52,135 nt of DNA from Alicyclobacillus sp. (GTDB lineage: Bacteria; Bacillota; Bacilli; Alicyclobacillales; Alicyclobacillaceae). A model generated the notes under the pieces. It made no database searches. It saw nothing but the letters and a program-made list of their open reading frames with translations, and was not told the DNA's origin. Positions 37,340 through 48,969 of this stretch are shown one piece after another. Numbering within the stretch: position 1 is the stretch's first letter; every line of letters begins with the position of its first letter. Where the stretch lies: NCBI GenBank assembly GCA_023511725.1, contig JAIMAY010000022.1, positions 1 through 52,135 of the forward strand, read 5' to 3'. The translations under genes and the position numbers were made by a program.

Positions 37340-37465
37340 GCGGCCGGCGCGAAGGCTCCGGATAACGCAAGAGCGCCCCGCTACCGCCGGCGCAGCCGCC
37401 GCAGATGCAAGGCTTGCACGTATGGCCCACCGCCCTTCCGCTCCACGCGCCCGGCGTCGCTACGT

Positions 37466-37831
37466 CTACTTCACCACAAAGCCGACGCCGACGAGGATGA
37501 TGGCGACGCCAATCCAGCGCCAGATGCTGACGTGCTCATGAAAGACGAGCATACCCACGAACACCGCCGCGACATACGCGAGGCTCTGCATGGGGTAGAG
37601 CAGGCTCAGGGGCAGCTTTGACAGCAGGTAGATCCATATGACGGTGGCAATCACGTACAAAGCCAGTCCGGCGATGACCCACGGCGAGAGCATGGCGAGC
37701 AGGATTTGGCCGACACTGTGAAGCGGTGTGCCCTGCGGGATGCCAATCTTCCACAGCGTTTGCCCAGTCACAAGAAGCGCTACGTTGACGAGTACCAGGA
37801 GATACAGGATCCAGTTCATTGATTTCGCCAT
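37466..37831 (-). CDS. EamA/SMR-like small four-helix carrier
   Basis: The 121-aa protein has four membrane helices (about 5-22, 45-62, 70-90, 102-120) with LPLSLLYPMQSLAYVAAVFVGMLVFHE and WRWIGVAIILVGVGFV, the pattern of half-size EamA/ArnE/SMR proteins. Because it lies 49 bases after a polyprenyl-phosphate glycosyltransferase gene, an ArnE/ArnF-like role as flippase of a lipid-linked sugar is likely; drug efflux is the alternative. The start is ATG 37831, with GGGAGG very close; ATG 37819 is also possible. The long frame to 38179 is a shadow of the neighbouring gene. Confidence 0.75.
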   Translation of the reverse strand: MAKSMNWILYLLVLVNVALLVTGQTLWKIGIPQGTPLHSVGQILLAMLSPWVIAGLALYVIATVIWIYLLSKLPLSLLYPMQSLAYVAAVFVGMLVFHEHVSIWRWIGVAIILVGVGFVVK

Positions 37832-37880
37832 AACCTCCCATCCGTAGATCGGGCCCCCTCTCGAAATAGGCCCGCCACAC

Positions 37881-38807
37881 TCACCTGTCCTGTGGTTCCC
37901 GCTGCAGCACCAGCAGTTCGTACGTCTCTCGGTGGAGGCGGACGATGGTGTCCAGAATGACGCCGCAACCGAATGATCCCATCGCCAGCAGCACCAGGCC
38001 GACCGCCAATACGGCGCTGGGCAGGCGCCGGATGTAGTGCCAGTGGATGAATTCGTAGACGACGGGCAACCCCACTGCAATTCCGAGGATAAGCAGGACG
38101 AGGGCGGCCCACCCGAAGAACGCCATCGGCCGATAGCTCTTGAAGATGCTGAAGATGGTGACCAGAACGCGCCAGCCATCGCTGAATGTATCGAGTTTGG
38201 AGTGGCTTCCCTCCGGCCTGTCGCGGTAATCGATGGGCACTTCGACGATGGTGTACCGCTTGTCCAGCGCGTGCAGGGTCATCTCCGTCTCAATCTCGAA
38301 GCCTTCGCTGGCGATGGGAAAGTTCTTCACGAACCGCCGATTCATCACGCGGTAGCCCGTCATGATGTCGCGCAGGCCGGTGCTGAACAGCCGGTTGATC
38401 AGGCCGCGGACAAGACGGTTTCCCAGATCATGGAATGGGCGCTTATTCTGCTCGAAGTAGCTGCCATTGGACAGCCTGTCCCCGATGGCCATGTCCGCCT
38501 CACCACGCGCGACGGGCTCCAGCAGCCGATGAACCTGCTCCGCCGGGTAGGTGTCGTCACCGTCGACCAGCACGAACAGGTCCGCCTCCACTTCGCGGAA
38601 CATGCGACGGACCACGTTACCTTTGCCTTGCCGCGTCTCGCGGCGGACGATGGCTCCAGCCTTCCGCGCGATGTCGTCGGTGCCATCGGTGGAATTGTTG
38701 TCGTAGACGTAGATGTCCGCGTCGGGCAGAGCCTGACGGAAGTCGCTCACCACCTTCGCGATGGTGAGGCTTTCGTTGTAACACGGGATCAGCACGGCGA
38801 TTCGCAT
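37881..38807 (-). CDS. Polyprenyl-phosphate glycosyltransferase, GT2 (GtrB/DPM1-like)
   Basis: The 308-aa GT2 enzyme has an N-terminal GT-A domain (IAVLIPCYNESLTIAKVV; DNNSTDGT; LVDGDDTYPAEQ with the DxD motif; TGYRVMNRRFVKNFP; FEIETEMTLHAL) and two C-terminal membrane helices (about 220-245 and 258-285). Family members transfer glucose or another sugar from a nucleotide sugar to undecaprenyl phosphate. ATG 38807 has GGAGG six bases upstream. It is flanked by a GT-C-type membrane protein upstream and an EamA-like carrier downstream, the three-gene set for building, flipping and using a lipid-linked sugar. Confidence 0.88.
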   Translation of the reverse strand: MRIAVLIPCYNESLTIAKVVSDFRQALPDADIYVYDNNSTDGTDDIARKAGAIVRRETRQGKGNVVRRMFREVEADLFVLVDGDDTYPAEQVHRLLEPVARGEADMAIGDRLSNGSYFEQNKRPFHDLGNRLVRGLINRLFSTGLRDIMTGYRVMNRRFVKNFPIASEGFEIETEMTLHALDKRYTIVEVPIDYRDRPEGSHSKLDTFSDGWRVLVTIFSIFKSYRPMAFFGWAALVLLILGIAVGLPVVYEFIHWHYIRRLPSAVLAVGLVLLAMGSFGCGVILDTIVRLHRETYELLVLQREPQDR

Positions 38808-38838
38808 AGGGTTCCTCCATCTATAGGATCTTTGTGCC

Positions 38839-40779
38839 TCATTTACCCTCCATATTGTCGTCCAACATGTGCTGTGTGTTTCCCCTGCACAGTTTGGGGT
38901 AGAACAGGAGGAATGGCACCGTGAACGCGAATCCAAACTGATATCGGAAATCCGTGGCTGGCATGGACATGGCCAACGTCACGACGACGAAGATTGCGGG
39001 AAGATAGACCGCCAGGCCTCGTGACCCAAAGCGTCGGATGGACGCCACGAGGCTCAATATCAACAGGAAGAACGGGATGGCGCCCTTTACGAAATAGTTC
39101 TGCCAAGTGACCGCCATTTGTTGGAAGACCCAATCGATACGACTGCGCAGATCCGCAAAGCGGGAGTTGGTGTGGAGCGGTTCAAGCGTCCGTTGAATCC
39201 CTTCCGTAAACTCGGCGTAGGTAGGTAACGGCTGACTGGTATGGAAGGAGCGCAGTGTGCTCACGTAATGCATATAGGATTCTTTGATCATAATGGTCGG
39301 GTTCGCGGCATGGCTAGACGCCCGTATCCGGACGCTTAGAGCGTAGTCCTGCAGATTCAATGGTGTATCCAAATACGGGCGCATTTGCGACGGCGACGAG
39401 AATTGCCAGATTTCGGCTGTCTGATCCATGTAAGCCCGAATGAAGATACCAGGGTTCAGCACCAACAGGTGTGCCCAGTTTCGCAGGTATGCGGGGAAGT
39501 TATCCGTAATCACGGACGAGCGATACTGGGGATCCCACTTTATGGGATTCACCGTGTACGGGTTGTAGTCTTTGACCCAATGATCTGCTGGCAAAATGCG
39601 ATTGAAGTAGGCTTTCAACTCCGGCGTAAAGGTGCCACCATACTTGTACGTGGCCGCGATTTGCTGGGTGGGAATCGCCAACGCCTCGTTCAGCGGGTTC
39701 CGAATGACATGATAGTACCTTAGAACAGGCCCGTTGAAGGCCAGAAATAACGCAAGGACCGACGCGGACACTGCCACGAGCCTCCAGCGGAGCTCCTTCA
39801 GGATCAGCGTGAGGACGACCAGCGATGCAAGGACGGTTTCCGGTCCGTTTTGGCGCATATTCATGACAAGGAAGCAAACGACAATCAGCAACAAAACATG
39901 GCGCCACGGAGACAACCACGACGGGTCGTGAACCATCTTCGCCACCATGGTCGTGAAAAACAGAATCAGTGCTGCAAACAGGATATCCTTCCACATCGTG
40001 ATGGCCAAAATCCCAATTGCAGGATTGAGAGCATAGAAGAAATCCAGGGTCAAAACCAGCCACTGGGGCATCCCCATCGTCTGCAGGAATCGTAATGCGT
40101 AGGCAACGACACAGGCCATGACGATGATTTGCAGCACAATATAGGACGCTGGCGAGTTGTACAGCTTGGACGTAGCCTCAATGATCCACGTGTCGAGAAT
40201 GGGATGCCAGTTGTTGTAGGGCGTAATGTGGTGAGCCTGCGCCCATTGCCAGAACGAATCGTACGTCATTTTGGCGGGGAAATAGGCGAAGAAGTACGGC
40301 ATCCAACCGGCGATAGGAATCACCGCATAGAGTATGCCCCACCACCTTGCGCACGGCCGCGTGTTTCTCACCCACGGTTGGGTCAGTTCCTCAAGGGCAA
40401 GGTACACAGTGAACGATACCATGACACCGGCCGCCACGAACACAATGCCCGACATGATTCTCATGGTGCCAAGGGATTGACCATGTGAGCTGCAAAGCCA
40501 GGCGAACCCTATACATAGAGCGACAATCACTCTCGATGGGGCTAGACGAAGGTCTTGGTGCCTGTACAACAATCCAAAATGAGTCGCCGCGTAGCCAAGC
40601 AAGACCACAACCTGGCGAATGTGAATCGGCGGCTGGATATAGAACCGCGCCGTCAAGACCATCCCCACGATGGAAAGCAGACTTGTCATCACTGTCCTCG
40701 ACGTCACGAACGCACAACACCTTCCCTTCCACGAATCGCGAACGATCCACCTGGTGACGACCTGAACGACGGTTCTCAT
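38839..40779 (-). CDS. Large integral membrane protein, GT-C-like (DUF6020-type)
   Basis: The 646-aa polytopic protein has about 12-13 membrane helices and an extracytoplasmic region around residues 390-520. A loop near residue 175 reads MTYDSFWQWAQAHH...NNWHPILDTW, with the Asp and the HP pair that recall GT-C and DUF6020 family glycosyltransferases, which use polyprenyl-phosphate sugars as donors on the outer membrane face. The start is uncertain: ATG 40779 has no ribosome binding site, while ATG 40689 has GAGG six bases upstream and begins just at the first membrane helix. Composition is less GC-rich than in neighbours. It is the likely user of the sugar lipid made by the next gene. Confidence 0.75.
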   Translation of the reverse strand: MRTVVQVVTRWIVRDSWKGRCCAFVTSRTVMTSLLSIVGMVLTARFYIQPPIHIRQVVVLLGYAATHFGLLYRHQDLRLAPSRVIVALCIGFAWLCSSHGQSLGTMRIMSGIVFVAAGVMVSFTVYLALEELTQPWVRNTRPCARWWGILYAVIPIAGWMPYFFAYFPAKMTYDSFWQWAQAHHITPYNNWHPILDTWIIEATSKLYNSPASYIVLQIIVMACVVAYALRFLQTMGMPQWLVLTLDFFYALNPAIGILAITMWKDILFAALILFFTTMVAKMVHDPSWLSPWRHVLLLIVVCFLVMNMRQNGPETVLASLVVLTLILKELRWRLVAVSASVLALFLAFNGPVLRYYHVIRNPLNEALAIPTQQIAATYKYGGTFTPELKAYFNRILPADHWVKDYNPYTVNPIKWDPQYRSSVITDNFPAYLRNWAHLLVLNPGIFIRAYMDQTAEIWQFSSPSQMRPYLDTPLNLQDYALSVRIRASSHAANPTIMIKESYMHYVSTLRSFHTSQPLPTYAEFTEGIQRTLEPLHTNSRFADLRSRIDWVFQQMAVTWQNYFVKGAIPFFLLILSLVASIRRFGSRGLAVYLPAIFVVVTLAMSMPATDFRYQFGFAFTVPFLLFYPKLCRGNTQHMLDDNMEGK

Positions 40780-40927
40780 CGGACATCAAGCCACGGGGAC
40801 ACATAGACGTGATACCACACCTACATGTAAAAGGCCAGGGATGAGGGGTGGCAACGCGTCCCAAGAAGAAAGTGGCATTCTTTATGCATGAATGCCCGCG
40901 TTTCTCCCGCGATGTGAATCTTGACAA

Positions 40928-42341
<1,414 letters not shown>

Positions 42342-42376
42342 CGGCTGAACCTTTGACGCAAGCGCAGTCCATACGA

Positions 42377-42399
42377 GGGCCGGGCGTGAAGCCCGGCCC
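42377..42399. terminator. Strong hairpin between convergent metY and exporter genes
   Basis: GGGCCGGGC-GTGAA-GCCCGGCCC is a perfect 9-bp stem with a 5-base loop in the 65-base gap between the two convergent genes. There is no U-run on either side, so it may end transcription poorly or protect mRNA 3' ends. Confidence 0.5.
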
Positions 42400-42406
42400 G
42401 ACGCAT

Positions 42407-43840
42407 TCAGAGGCGGCCTGCGGATGCGTTTTCCGCGGGACTTGCCCCGCGGCCGGGCAAACGCCAGCTCATCCAGATCACAAGCAGACCCAGCACGGCC
42501 AGCACGGTGCCCAGCGCATGGAGGGACGGGGTGTCCAGGTGATTGCCGAAAAACAGGCCGAGCAGCACGCTGGAGAGGATGGTGCCCAGGTATCGTGACG
42601 TCTGGAACAGGCCGGACGCCGTGCCGATGATCTGCTTCGGCGTCACCCGAAACAACGCGGTCTGCAGGCCGACATTGTTGAAGCCGTTGCTCACCCCGAG
42701 CACGGCCAGGCAGATCACCAGCCACCACACCGGCGTACGTTCATGGATGGTCCAGAACAGGATGGATCCCGTGGTCATGCAGATCCCCGCCAAGAGCAGC
42801 GGCGGCCGCACCCCTGAACGAGCCACCCAGCGCCCGGTGATGGGCGCCATCACCACGCCGAAGCCCGCCACCGCCAGCATCAGCAGGCCGGTCTGTTGGC
42901 TGTTGAAGCCCCTCGCTTCCTGCAGGAACTGCGGCATACCGAAGAAGATGGAGTAGAAGATGATGTTCACCGTCACGAACTGTAGCAGCACCCAGGTGAG
43001 GCCGCGGTTGCGGCCGAACATGCGGAGATCGATGAACGGCGAGGCCGATCTCAGTTCCAACAGGATGAAGCCGGCGAGTGCCACGACGGCAAGCACCCCG
43101 GCGGCCCACTGCACGTTTCCCGTGAGCGAGAGCAGAAACAGCAGCCCGCACACAATCAGCGCTGAGAACAGGATGATGCCGGGAATGTCGATGCCGCGCA
43201 ATAGCTCCCGAAAGCCGCCGCCGTGGGTCTGGCGCCGAGCGTGACGTGGCGGATCGGCCGGAAGCGTCCACAGCGCCAGCAGAAAACTGGCGATGACAAA
43301 CGGGAAGTTGACCCAGAAGATGGCCGGCCAGTCGCCATAATGCACAAGAAACCCGCCGATGGACGGTCCGAACGCGGCGGCTCCGCTGGCGAACACCGAC
43401 ATCACGGCCAGTGCCTGCGACTGCCGCTCCGTAATATGGTTGCGCACGATGCCCATGCCCGCCGGATAGATGGCGCCGCTGCCGAATGATTGAATCAGGC
43501 GGAAGGCGATGAGCCAGCCGAAGCTGGGCGCGAACGATGCCGTGAACGATGAGACGGCGACGAGCACCAGGCCGACGAGAAAGATCTTCTTGCGGCCTAC
43601 GAAGTCCGAGACCTTGCCCATCACCGGCTGCGCGATGGCGCTGGCCAGGTAGTAGGCGGAGATCAGCCACGAGGCTGTGGTGAAGCTGAGGTGAAAGACG
43701 TGCTCGAGCCGGCTGAGTGCCACGGCAATCATGGAGGAGTTGAGCGGGTTCAGGAGAACGCCTAAGGCGATGGTGACCAGCAGTGGGCCGCGCCGAACAC
43801 GCGCGGACGGGCTGGGCGTGGCCTTCGCCGCCTGTTCCAT
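42407..43840 (-). CDS. MFS exporter, DHA2 (EmrB/QacA-type)
   Basis: The 477-aa protein has about 14 membrane helices, the DHA2 pattern. LNPLNSSMIAVALSRLEHVFHLS replaces the usual motif D1 of helix 1; the loop motif GKVSDFVGRKKIFLVG and the helix-5 motif region (GSGAIYPAGMGIVRN; GPSIGGFLVHYGDWPAIFWVNFP) are clear. ATG 43840 has GGGGAGG eight bases upstream; the frame runs on to 44767 as a shadow of the sigma factor gene. Drug or organic-cation efflux driven by protons is likely; the substrate is unknown. Confidence 0.88.
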   Translation of the reverse strand: MEQAAKATPSPSARVRRGPLLVTIALGVLLNPLNSSMIAVALSRLEHVFHLSFTTASWLISAYYLASAIAQPVMGKVSDFVGRKKIFLVGLVLVAVSSFTASFAPSFGWLIAFRLIQSFGSGAIYPAGMGIVRNHITERQSQALAVMSVFASGAAAFGPSIGGFLVHYGDWPAIFWVNFPFVIASFLLALWTLPADPPRHARRQTHGGGFRELLRGIDIPGIILFSALIVCGLLFLLSLTGNVQWAAGVLAVVALAGFILLELRSASPFIDLRMFGRNRGLTWVLLQFVTVNIIFYSIFFGMPQFLQEARGFNSQQTGLLMLAVAGFGVVMAPITGRWVARSGVRPPLLLAGICMTTGSILFWTIHERTPVWWLVICLAVLGVSNGFNNVGLQTALFRVTPKQIIGTASGLFQTSRYLGTILSSVLLGLFFGNHLDTPSLHALGTVLAVLGLLVIWMSWRLPGRGASPAENASAGRL

Positions 43841-44017
43841 CGGATCAGCCTCCCCGATGCGGTGTGGAAACACATGCCACGCCCATTGTACGCCGGGGTG
43901 GCGTGTTCGACCAAATGGCGGGATCGGCAGGAATCGGCACGATTCGGGGCGAAATGGACAGGGAGGAATGGACGCACAGCGCACCGCCGCGCGGCGGTCG
44001 TTCGGGGGAGCGGCAGC

Positions 44018-44743
44018 GTGAGGGCAAGGCAGCAGCAGTACGCGGAATGGGACCAGCAGCGCCGGGCCGAGGTGGTGCAGCAGCACCTGCCCATGGTCTA
44101 TCGCTGGGCGCACTGGGTGCGGGGCAGCGTACCGGAGATGCCCATCGAACTGGGAGACCTGATCAGCGCGGGCGTGCTCGGGCTGTACCGTGCGTTGGAT
44201 CGATATGAGGAAGGGCGGGGGGCGTCGTTCAGCACCTTCGCGCAGGCTTTTGTGCGGGGGGCGATGCTGGACGAGATCGCAAAACACCGGCAGATCCCGC
44301 GCGGCCTGCGGCGCAAACAGGCGCGGTTGAAACAGGCGCTGGAGAAACTGACCGCATCCCTGGGACGGGAGCCGACCGACGCAGAACTGGCCGATGAACT
44401 CGGCATCAGCGGGCGTGAGTTGGATCAGTGGTACGCGGAACTGCACTTTACCTCCGCCTTCTCGGTGGAGGAACTGGAAGCCGCGGGAGGCGTGGGGCTG
44501 GAGGATCCCGCACCATCCCATGACCCATCGGCGCTGCTTGACGCAAAGGGGCGCCGCACGGCGCTGGTCCAGGCACTGTCGCGGCTCACGCCGCGCGAGC
44601 AGCAGGTGTTGTGGGCGTACTACCAGGAGGAGTTGACGCTGAAGGAGATTGGGGAGATCCTCGGCGTCGGCGAATCGCAGGTGTCGCGCATCCGCGCGCG
44701 GGCTATCGCGAAGCTGCGCGAGTGGCTGAGCGAGTGGTCGTAG
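44018..44743 (+). CDS. Sigma-28 (FliA/SigD/WhiG) family RNA polymerase sigma factor
   Basis: The 241-aa sigma factor has region 2 (LGDLISAGVLGLYRALDRYEEGRGASFSTFAQAFVRGAMLDEI), region 3 (ALEKLTASLGREPTDAELADELG) and region 4 (LTPREQQVLWAYYQEELTLKEIGEILGVGESQVSRIRARAI), each as in the FliA/SigD group. GTG 44018 has GGGGGAG seven bases upstream; the frame extends to 43862 without a site. No flagellar, chemotaxis or anti-sigma gene lies nearby, so its regulon is unknown. Confidence 0.88.
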   Translation: MRARQQQYAEWDQQRRAEVVQQHLPMVYRWAHWVRGSVPEMPIELGDLISAGVLGLYRALDRYEEGRGASFSTFAQAFVRGAMLDEIAKHRQIPRGLRRKQARLKQALEKLTASLGREPTDAELADELGISGRELDQWYAELHFTSAFSVEELEAAGGVGLEDPAPSHDPSALLDAKGRRTALVQALSRLTPREQQVLWAYYQEELTLKEIGEILGVGESQVSRIRARAIAKLREWLSEWS

Positions 44744-44776
44744 GGCCAGCGCTGCGCGATGCCCCACGGCCGCGTT

Positions 44777-45937
44777 TCACGGCCCGCTGAAGTAGTGGTG
44801 AAGCACCAGCGCGGCCGCACCCACGGCGATGGCGTCGCGGCCCAAGGCGGACAGGCGGATGGGCGTGGCGGAATAGCGGGCGACGAAGGAGCGGCTCTGC
44901 ACTGTCTGCTCCACGGGACGCAGCAGCCAATCGCCGAACTGGCTGACGCGGTTGCCAATGACGACCATCGACGGGTTGAGCCCGTTGATCATGTTGGCGA
45001 CGCCAATGCCGAGGTAGTAGCCAGCCGCCTGCACCGCGGATATGGCTGCGCTATCGTTTTGGTTGACCAGCGATAGGATCTCCGCCAAGCCCGCGTGACG
45101 CCCCGCCTCGCGCACATACAGCTGCTCGATGGCAGCCTCGGAGGCATACAACTCCAGACAGCCTGTGTTCCCACACGAACAGCGTGCGCCCGCGGTCTCC
45201 ACCGTCATGTGCCCGAACTCGCCGGCCAGCCCGCGCCGGCCGCGCATCAGCTCACCGCCCACAATCACCCCTGTCCCGATGCCGATCCCGACACTCACAT
45301 ACACCAAATCGGAAACCTCTTTACCGCACCCGAACAGCTTTTCGCCGAGTGCGCCGGCGTTGGCCTCGTTGTCGACGAACACCGGCATCTGCAATTCATG
45401 CTCCAGCCGTTCCCGCAACGGCAGATCGCGCCAGTGCAGGTTGGGCGCGTTGATGACCGTTCCGGTGTTGTAGTCGACGAGCCCCGGAACCCCGACGCCG
45501 ACACCGACGATGCCCAGTTGAGAGGCTGGCAAGGTGTCGGCCGCCTGGCGCACCAGGTCGATTACGAGCCGCAGATTGGCGTCGAGGGGGGCGCCGGGGT
45601 CCAACGGGGATTCGTAGGCATGATGGGCGCGTGCGGCGAGATCCGTGGCGAGGACGCGGATGTAGTTCACGCCCAGGTCCACGCCAATCACGTGTCCTGC
45701 ATTCGCGTTGAACAGGAGCAGAACAGGTCGTCTGCCGACGCGCGCGTGGCCGTGGCCAATCTCCTGCACGAGATTATCTTGAATCAGTTCATCCACCAGC
45801 GCGGACACCGTGGCCTTGTTGAGACCCGTGATCTTCGCAATCTGCGTCCGCGAGATGGGAGACTGCGTACGGATCAGGTTCAATACGATGGAACGGTTGA
45901 GCGCCTTGATGAAAGCTTGATCTCCGGTTCGTGTCAT
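44777..45937 (-). CDS. xylR: ROK-family transcriptional repressor of the xylose locus
   Basis: The 386-aa protein has an N-terminal winged helix (about 10-70, ISRTQIAKITGLNKATVSALVDELI) joined to a ROK kinase-like sugar-binding domain (VIGVDLGVNYIRVL; GIGTGVIVGGELMRG; the zinc-binding CSCGNTGCLE). The typical role of such proteins is to repress xyl genes until xylose binds. The position, divergent from xylB and xylA, supports this. ATG/GTG 45937 lies 270 bases from the xylB start, and the shared region holds the probable operators. Confidence 0.88.
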   Translation of the reverse strand: MTRTGDQAFIKALNRSIVLNLIRTQSPISRTQIAKITGLNKATVSALVDELIQDNLVQEIGHGHARVGRRPVLLLFNANAGHVIGVDLGVNYIRVLATDLAARAHHAYESPLDPGAPLDANLRLVIDLVRQAADTLPASQLGIVGVGVGVPGLVDYNTGTVINAPNLHWRDLPLRERLEHELQMPVFVDNEANAGALGEKLFGCGKEVSDLVYVSVGIGIGTGVIVGGELMRGRRGLAGEFGHMTVETAGARCSCGNTGCLELYASEAAIEQLYVREAGRHAGLAEILSLVNQNDSAAISAVQAAGYYLGIGVANMINGLNPSMVVIGNRVSQFGDWLLRPVEQTVQSRSFVARYSATPIRLSALGRDAIAVGAAALVLHHYFSGP

Positions 45938-45961
45938 CGTTCGCCTCGAAAGACCCCGTCA

Positions 45962-46103
45962 TGGTTTGATTGGAAAACTAAAAGGAGCCGATTTCATTAT
46001 CCCCCTCCCGTTCGCTTTCCGCAATCCCGTTCGTTGTCGTGGCCACACAAGACTATCAGAAATCATGCAAACTTACCTATTGCGCTTTTGAAAGCGTTAT
46101 ACT
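45962..46103. promoter_or_regulatory. Divergent xylR/xylB control region
   Basis: In this gap are a TATACT -10-like box (46098-46103, plus strand) without a good -35, an inverted repeat CGCTTT-TG-AAAGCG (46083-46096) overlapping a cre-like TGAAAGCGTTATAC (46089-46102; differs from the CcpA consensus at the last two bases), and near xylR an imperfect TGGTTTG...AAAACTA repeat (45962-45980). These suggest catabolite repression and XylR control, but none is a full consensus match. Confidence 0.4.
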
Positions 46104-46206
46104 ACACTGTCCTCAGAAACGTTTGTTGAAGCAATAAACCAATGACGAAATGTTTCGACGGTACCCAGTGAGCTGTTATGACGGCATGGGCATGAGAGGG
46201 GGCGGT

Positions 46207-47712
46207 GTGGTGGCGGCGACGGTGACGGCCGTGATCGGCATGGATATTGGCACATCGGCGGTGAAGACGGTGGCCGTCGCCCACGACGGGCGTGTGTTAG
46301 GTTCCGCATCGGTGGGCTACACCCTCTCGTCACCCCGCTCGGGATGGGCGGAGCAGGATCCGGAGGATTGGTGGCAGGCCACGGTGCAGGCGCTGCGAGA
46401 CCTGGTGGAGCGGCTCGGCCGCGACGGGACGGTGCTCGATGTGGTGGGCATCGGCCTGACCGGACAAATGCACGGCCTTGTGCTGCTCGACGCCGATGGC
46501 GCGGTGATTCGTCCGTCCATCCTGTGGTGCGACGTGCGCACCGCGGCGGAAGCGGAGGCGCTGGAGCGCGAGATGGGGCGCGCGCAGATCATCCGGTGGA
46601 CGGAAAATCCTCCGCTGCCTAACTTCACCCTCACCAAACTGCTGTGGGTCCGCAGGCACGAGCCGGAGGCTTACGCCCGCACCCACGTCATCCTCAACCC
46701 CAAGGACTACGTCCGCTACCGGCTGACCGGTGATCTGCACGCGGAGTACTCGGATGCTTCGGGGACGCTCCTGCTCGATGTGGCGCGGCGGCGCTGGTCC
46801 AGCGAGTTGTGCGACGCGGTGAAGGTCCCACAGGCCTGGCTTCCACCCCTGGCGGAGTCAACCGACGTGGTGGGGCGTCTGACGCCGGAAGCGGCGGCGG
46901 CCGTCGGGTTGCCTGCGGGCATCCCGGTGGTCGCGGGCGCGGGAGATCAGGCGGCGGGCGCGGTGGGGCTCGGCGTGCATCATCCCGGCGTGGTCTCGGT
47001 CATCTTCGGAACGTCCGGGGTGGTTCTCGCACCGACCGACGCACCGGTCCGAGACGAGGTGGGCTGTCTGCACACGTTCTGCCACGGCCTGCCCGACCGG
47101 TGGTTCGTGATGGGCGTGACGCAATCCGCAGGTGGCTCCCTGCAGTGGCTGCGGGACCAGGTGTTCCCAGCGGAGTCGTATGACAGCCTGATGGAGCGCG
47201 CCGCGGCGGTTCCCGCCGGTGCGGAGGGTCTGACGTTCCTTCCGTACCTGATGGGCGAGCGCACGCCGCACCTGGACCCGTACGCGCGCGGCGTGTGGCT
47301 GGGGATGGATTGGCGGCATGGGCCAGGTCATCTTGCCCGATCCGTGATCGAAGGCGTGTCCTTCAGCCTCTACGATTGCTGGCAAGTGATGGACCGGCTC
47401 GGGGTACCGGCTCAGGTGTTCCGCGCGTCCGGCGGGGGTGCTCGCAGCGCGTTGTGGATGCGCATCTTCGCCTCGGTTCTTCAGCACCCCGTGGAGGTTG
47501 TGCATGCCTCACACGGCCCCGCCTTTGGTGCCGCGGTGCTGGCGGCCATGGGCACGGGCATCCCGGTGGACGATGCCTGGTGGAATGCGGGCACCACGGT
47601 CGAGCCGGATCCGGCGTGGGCAGGGATGTACAGCCGGCGCCACCAACTGTACGCCGAGACCTACCGACGGTTGCGGGATCTGTTCCCGGCTTTGCTGGAC
47701 CACGCGGAGTGA
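46207..47712 (+). CDS. xylB: Xylulokinase
   Basis: The 501-aa FGGY kinase phosphorylates D-xylulose to xylulose 5-phosphate. Its motifs are GMDIGTSAVKTVAV (ATP phosphate-binding), GIGLTGQMHGLVLLD, the catalytic Asp in AGAGDQAAGAVG and SGGGARSALWMRI near the C-terminus. The start is uncertain: GTG 46207 is preceded by GAGAGGGGG and gives a typical N-terminus; ATG 46192 and GTG 46150 are in frame. The following xylA starts 21 bases downstream, so the two form an operon. Confidence 0.93.
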   Translation: MVAATVTAVIGMDIGTSAVKTVAVAHDGRVLGSASVGYTLSSPRSGWAEQDPEDWWQATVQALRDLVERLGRDGTVLDVVGIGLTGQMHGLVLLDADGAVIRPSILWCDVRTAAEAEALEREMGRAQIIRWTENPPLPNFTLTKLLWVRRHEPEAYARTHVILNPKDYVRYRLTGDLHAEYSDASGTLLLDVARRRWSSELCDAVKVPQAWLPPLAESTDVVGRLTPEAAAAVGLPAGIPVVAGAGDQAAGAVGLGVHHPGVVSVIFGTSGVVLAPTDAPVRDEVGCLHTFCHGLPDRWFVMGVTQSAGGSLQWLRDQVFPAESYDSLMERAAAVPAGAEGLTFLPYLMGERTPHLDPYARGVWLGMDWRHGPGHLARSVIEGVSFSLYDCWQVMDRLGVPAQVFRASGGGARSALWMRIFASVLQHPVEVVHASHGPAFGAAVLAAMGTGIPVDDAWWNAGTTVEPDPAWAGMYSRRHQLYAETYRRLRDLFPALLDHAE

Positions 47713-47733
47713 CGAGAGAAGGAGGAAGACAGC

Positions 47734-48891
<1,158 letters not shown>

Positions 48892-48969
48892 CGAGGTGGC
48901 GGGCTAAGCGCCCTGTGTTCAAGGTAGCGGCTTGAATCATGAATCCAGAATGTCAAGGGGGGTCCTTCG

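Noticed and set aside
37819-38179. Upstream extension of the EamA-like frame
   Set aside because: It overlaps the end of the glycosyltransferase gene in another frame and has no hydrophobic pattern; the real start is near 37831.
43841-44767. Upstream extension of the DHA2 exporter frame
   Set aside because: It lies antisense to the sigma factor gene; a good ribosome binding site precedes ATG 43840.
45962-45980. Canonical XylR operator
   Set aside because: The repeat TGGTTTG/AAAACTA matches the Bacillus xyl operator only partly; retained only as part of a low-confidence control region.
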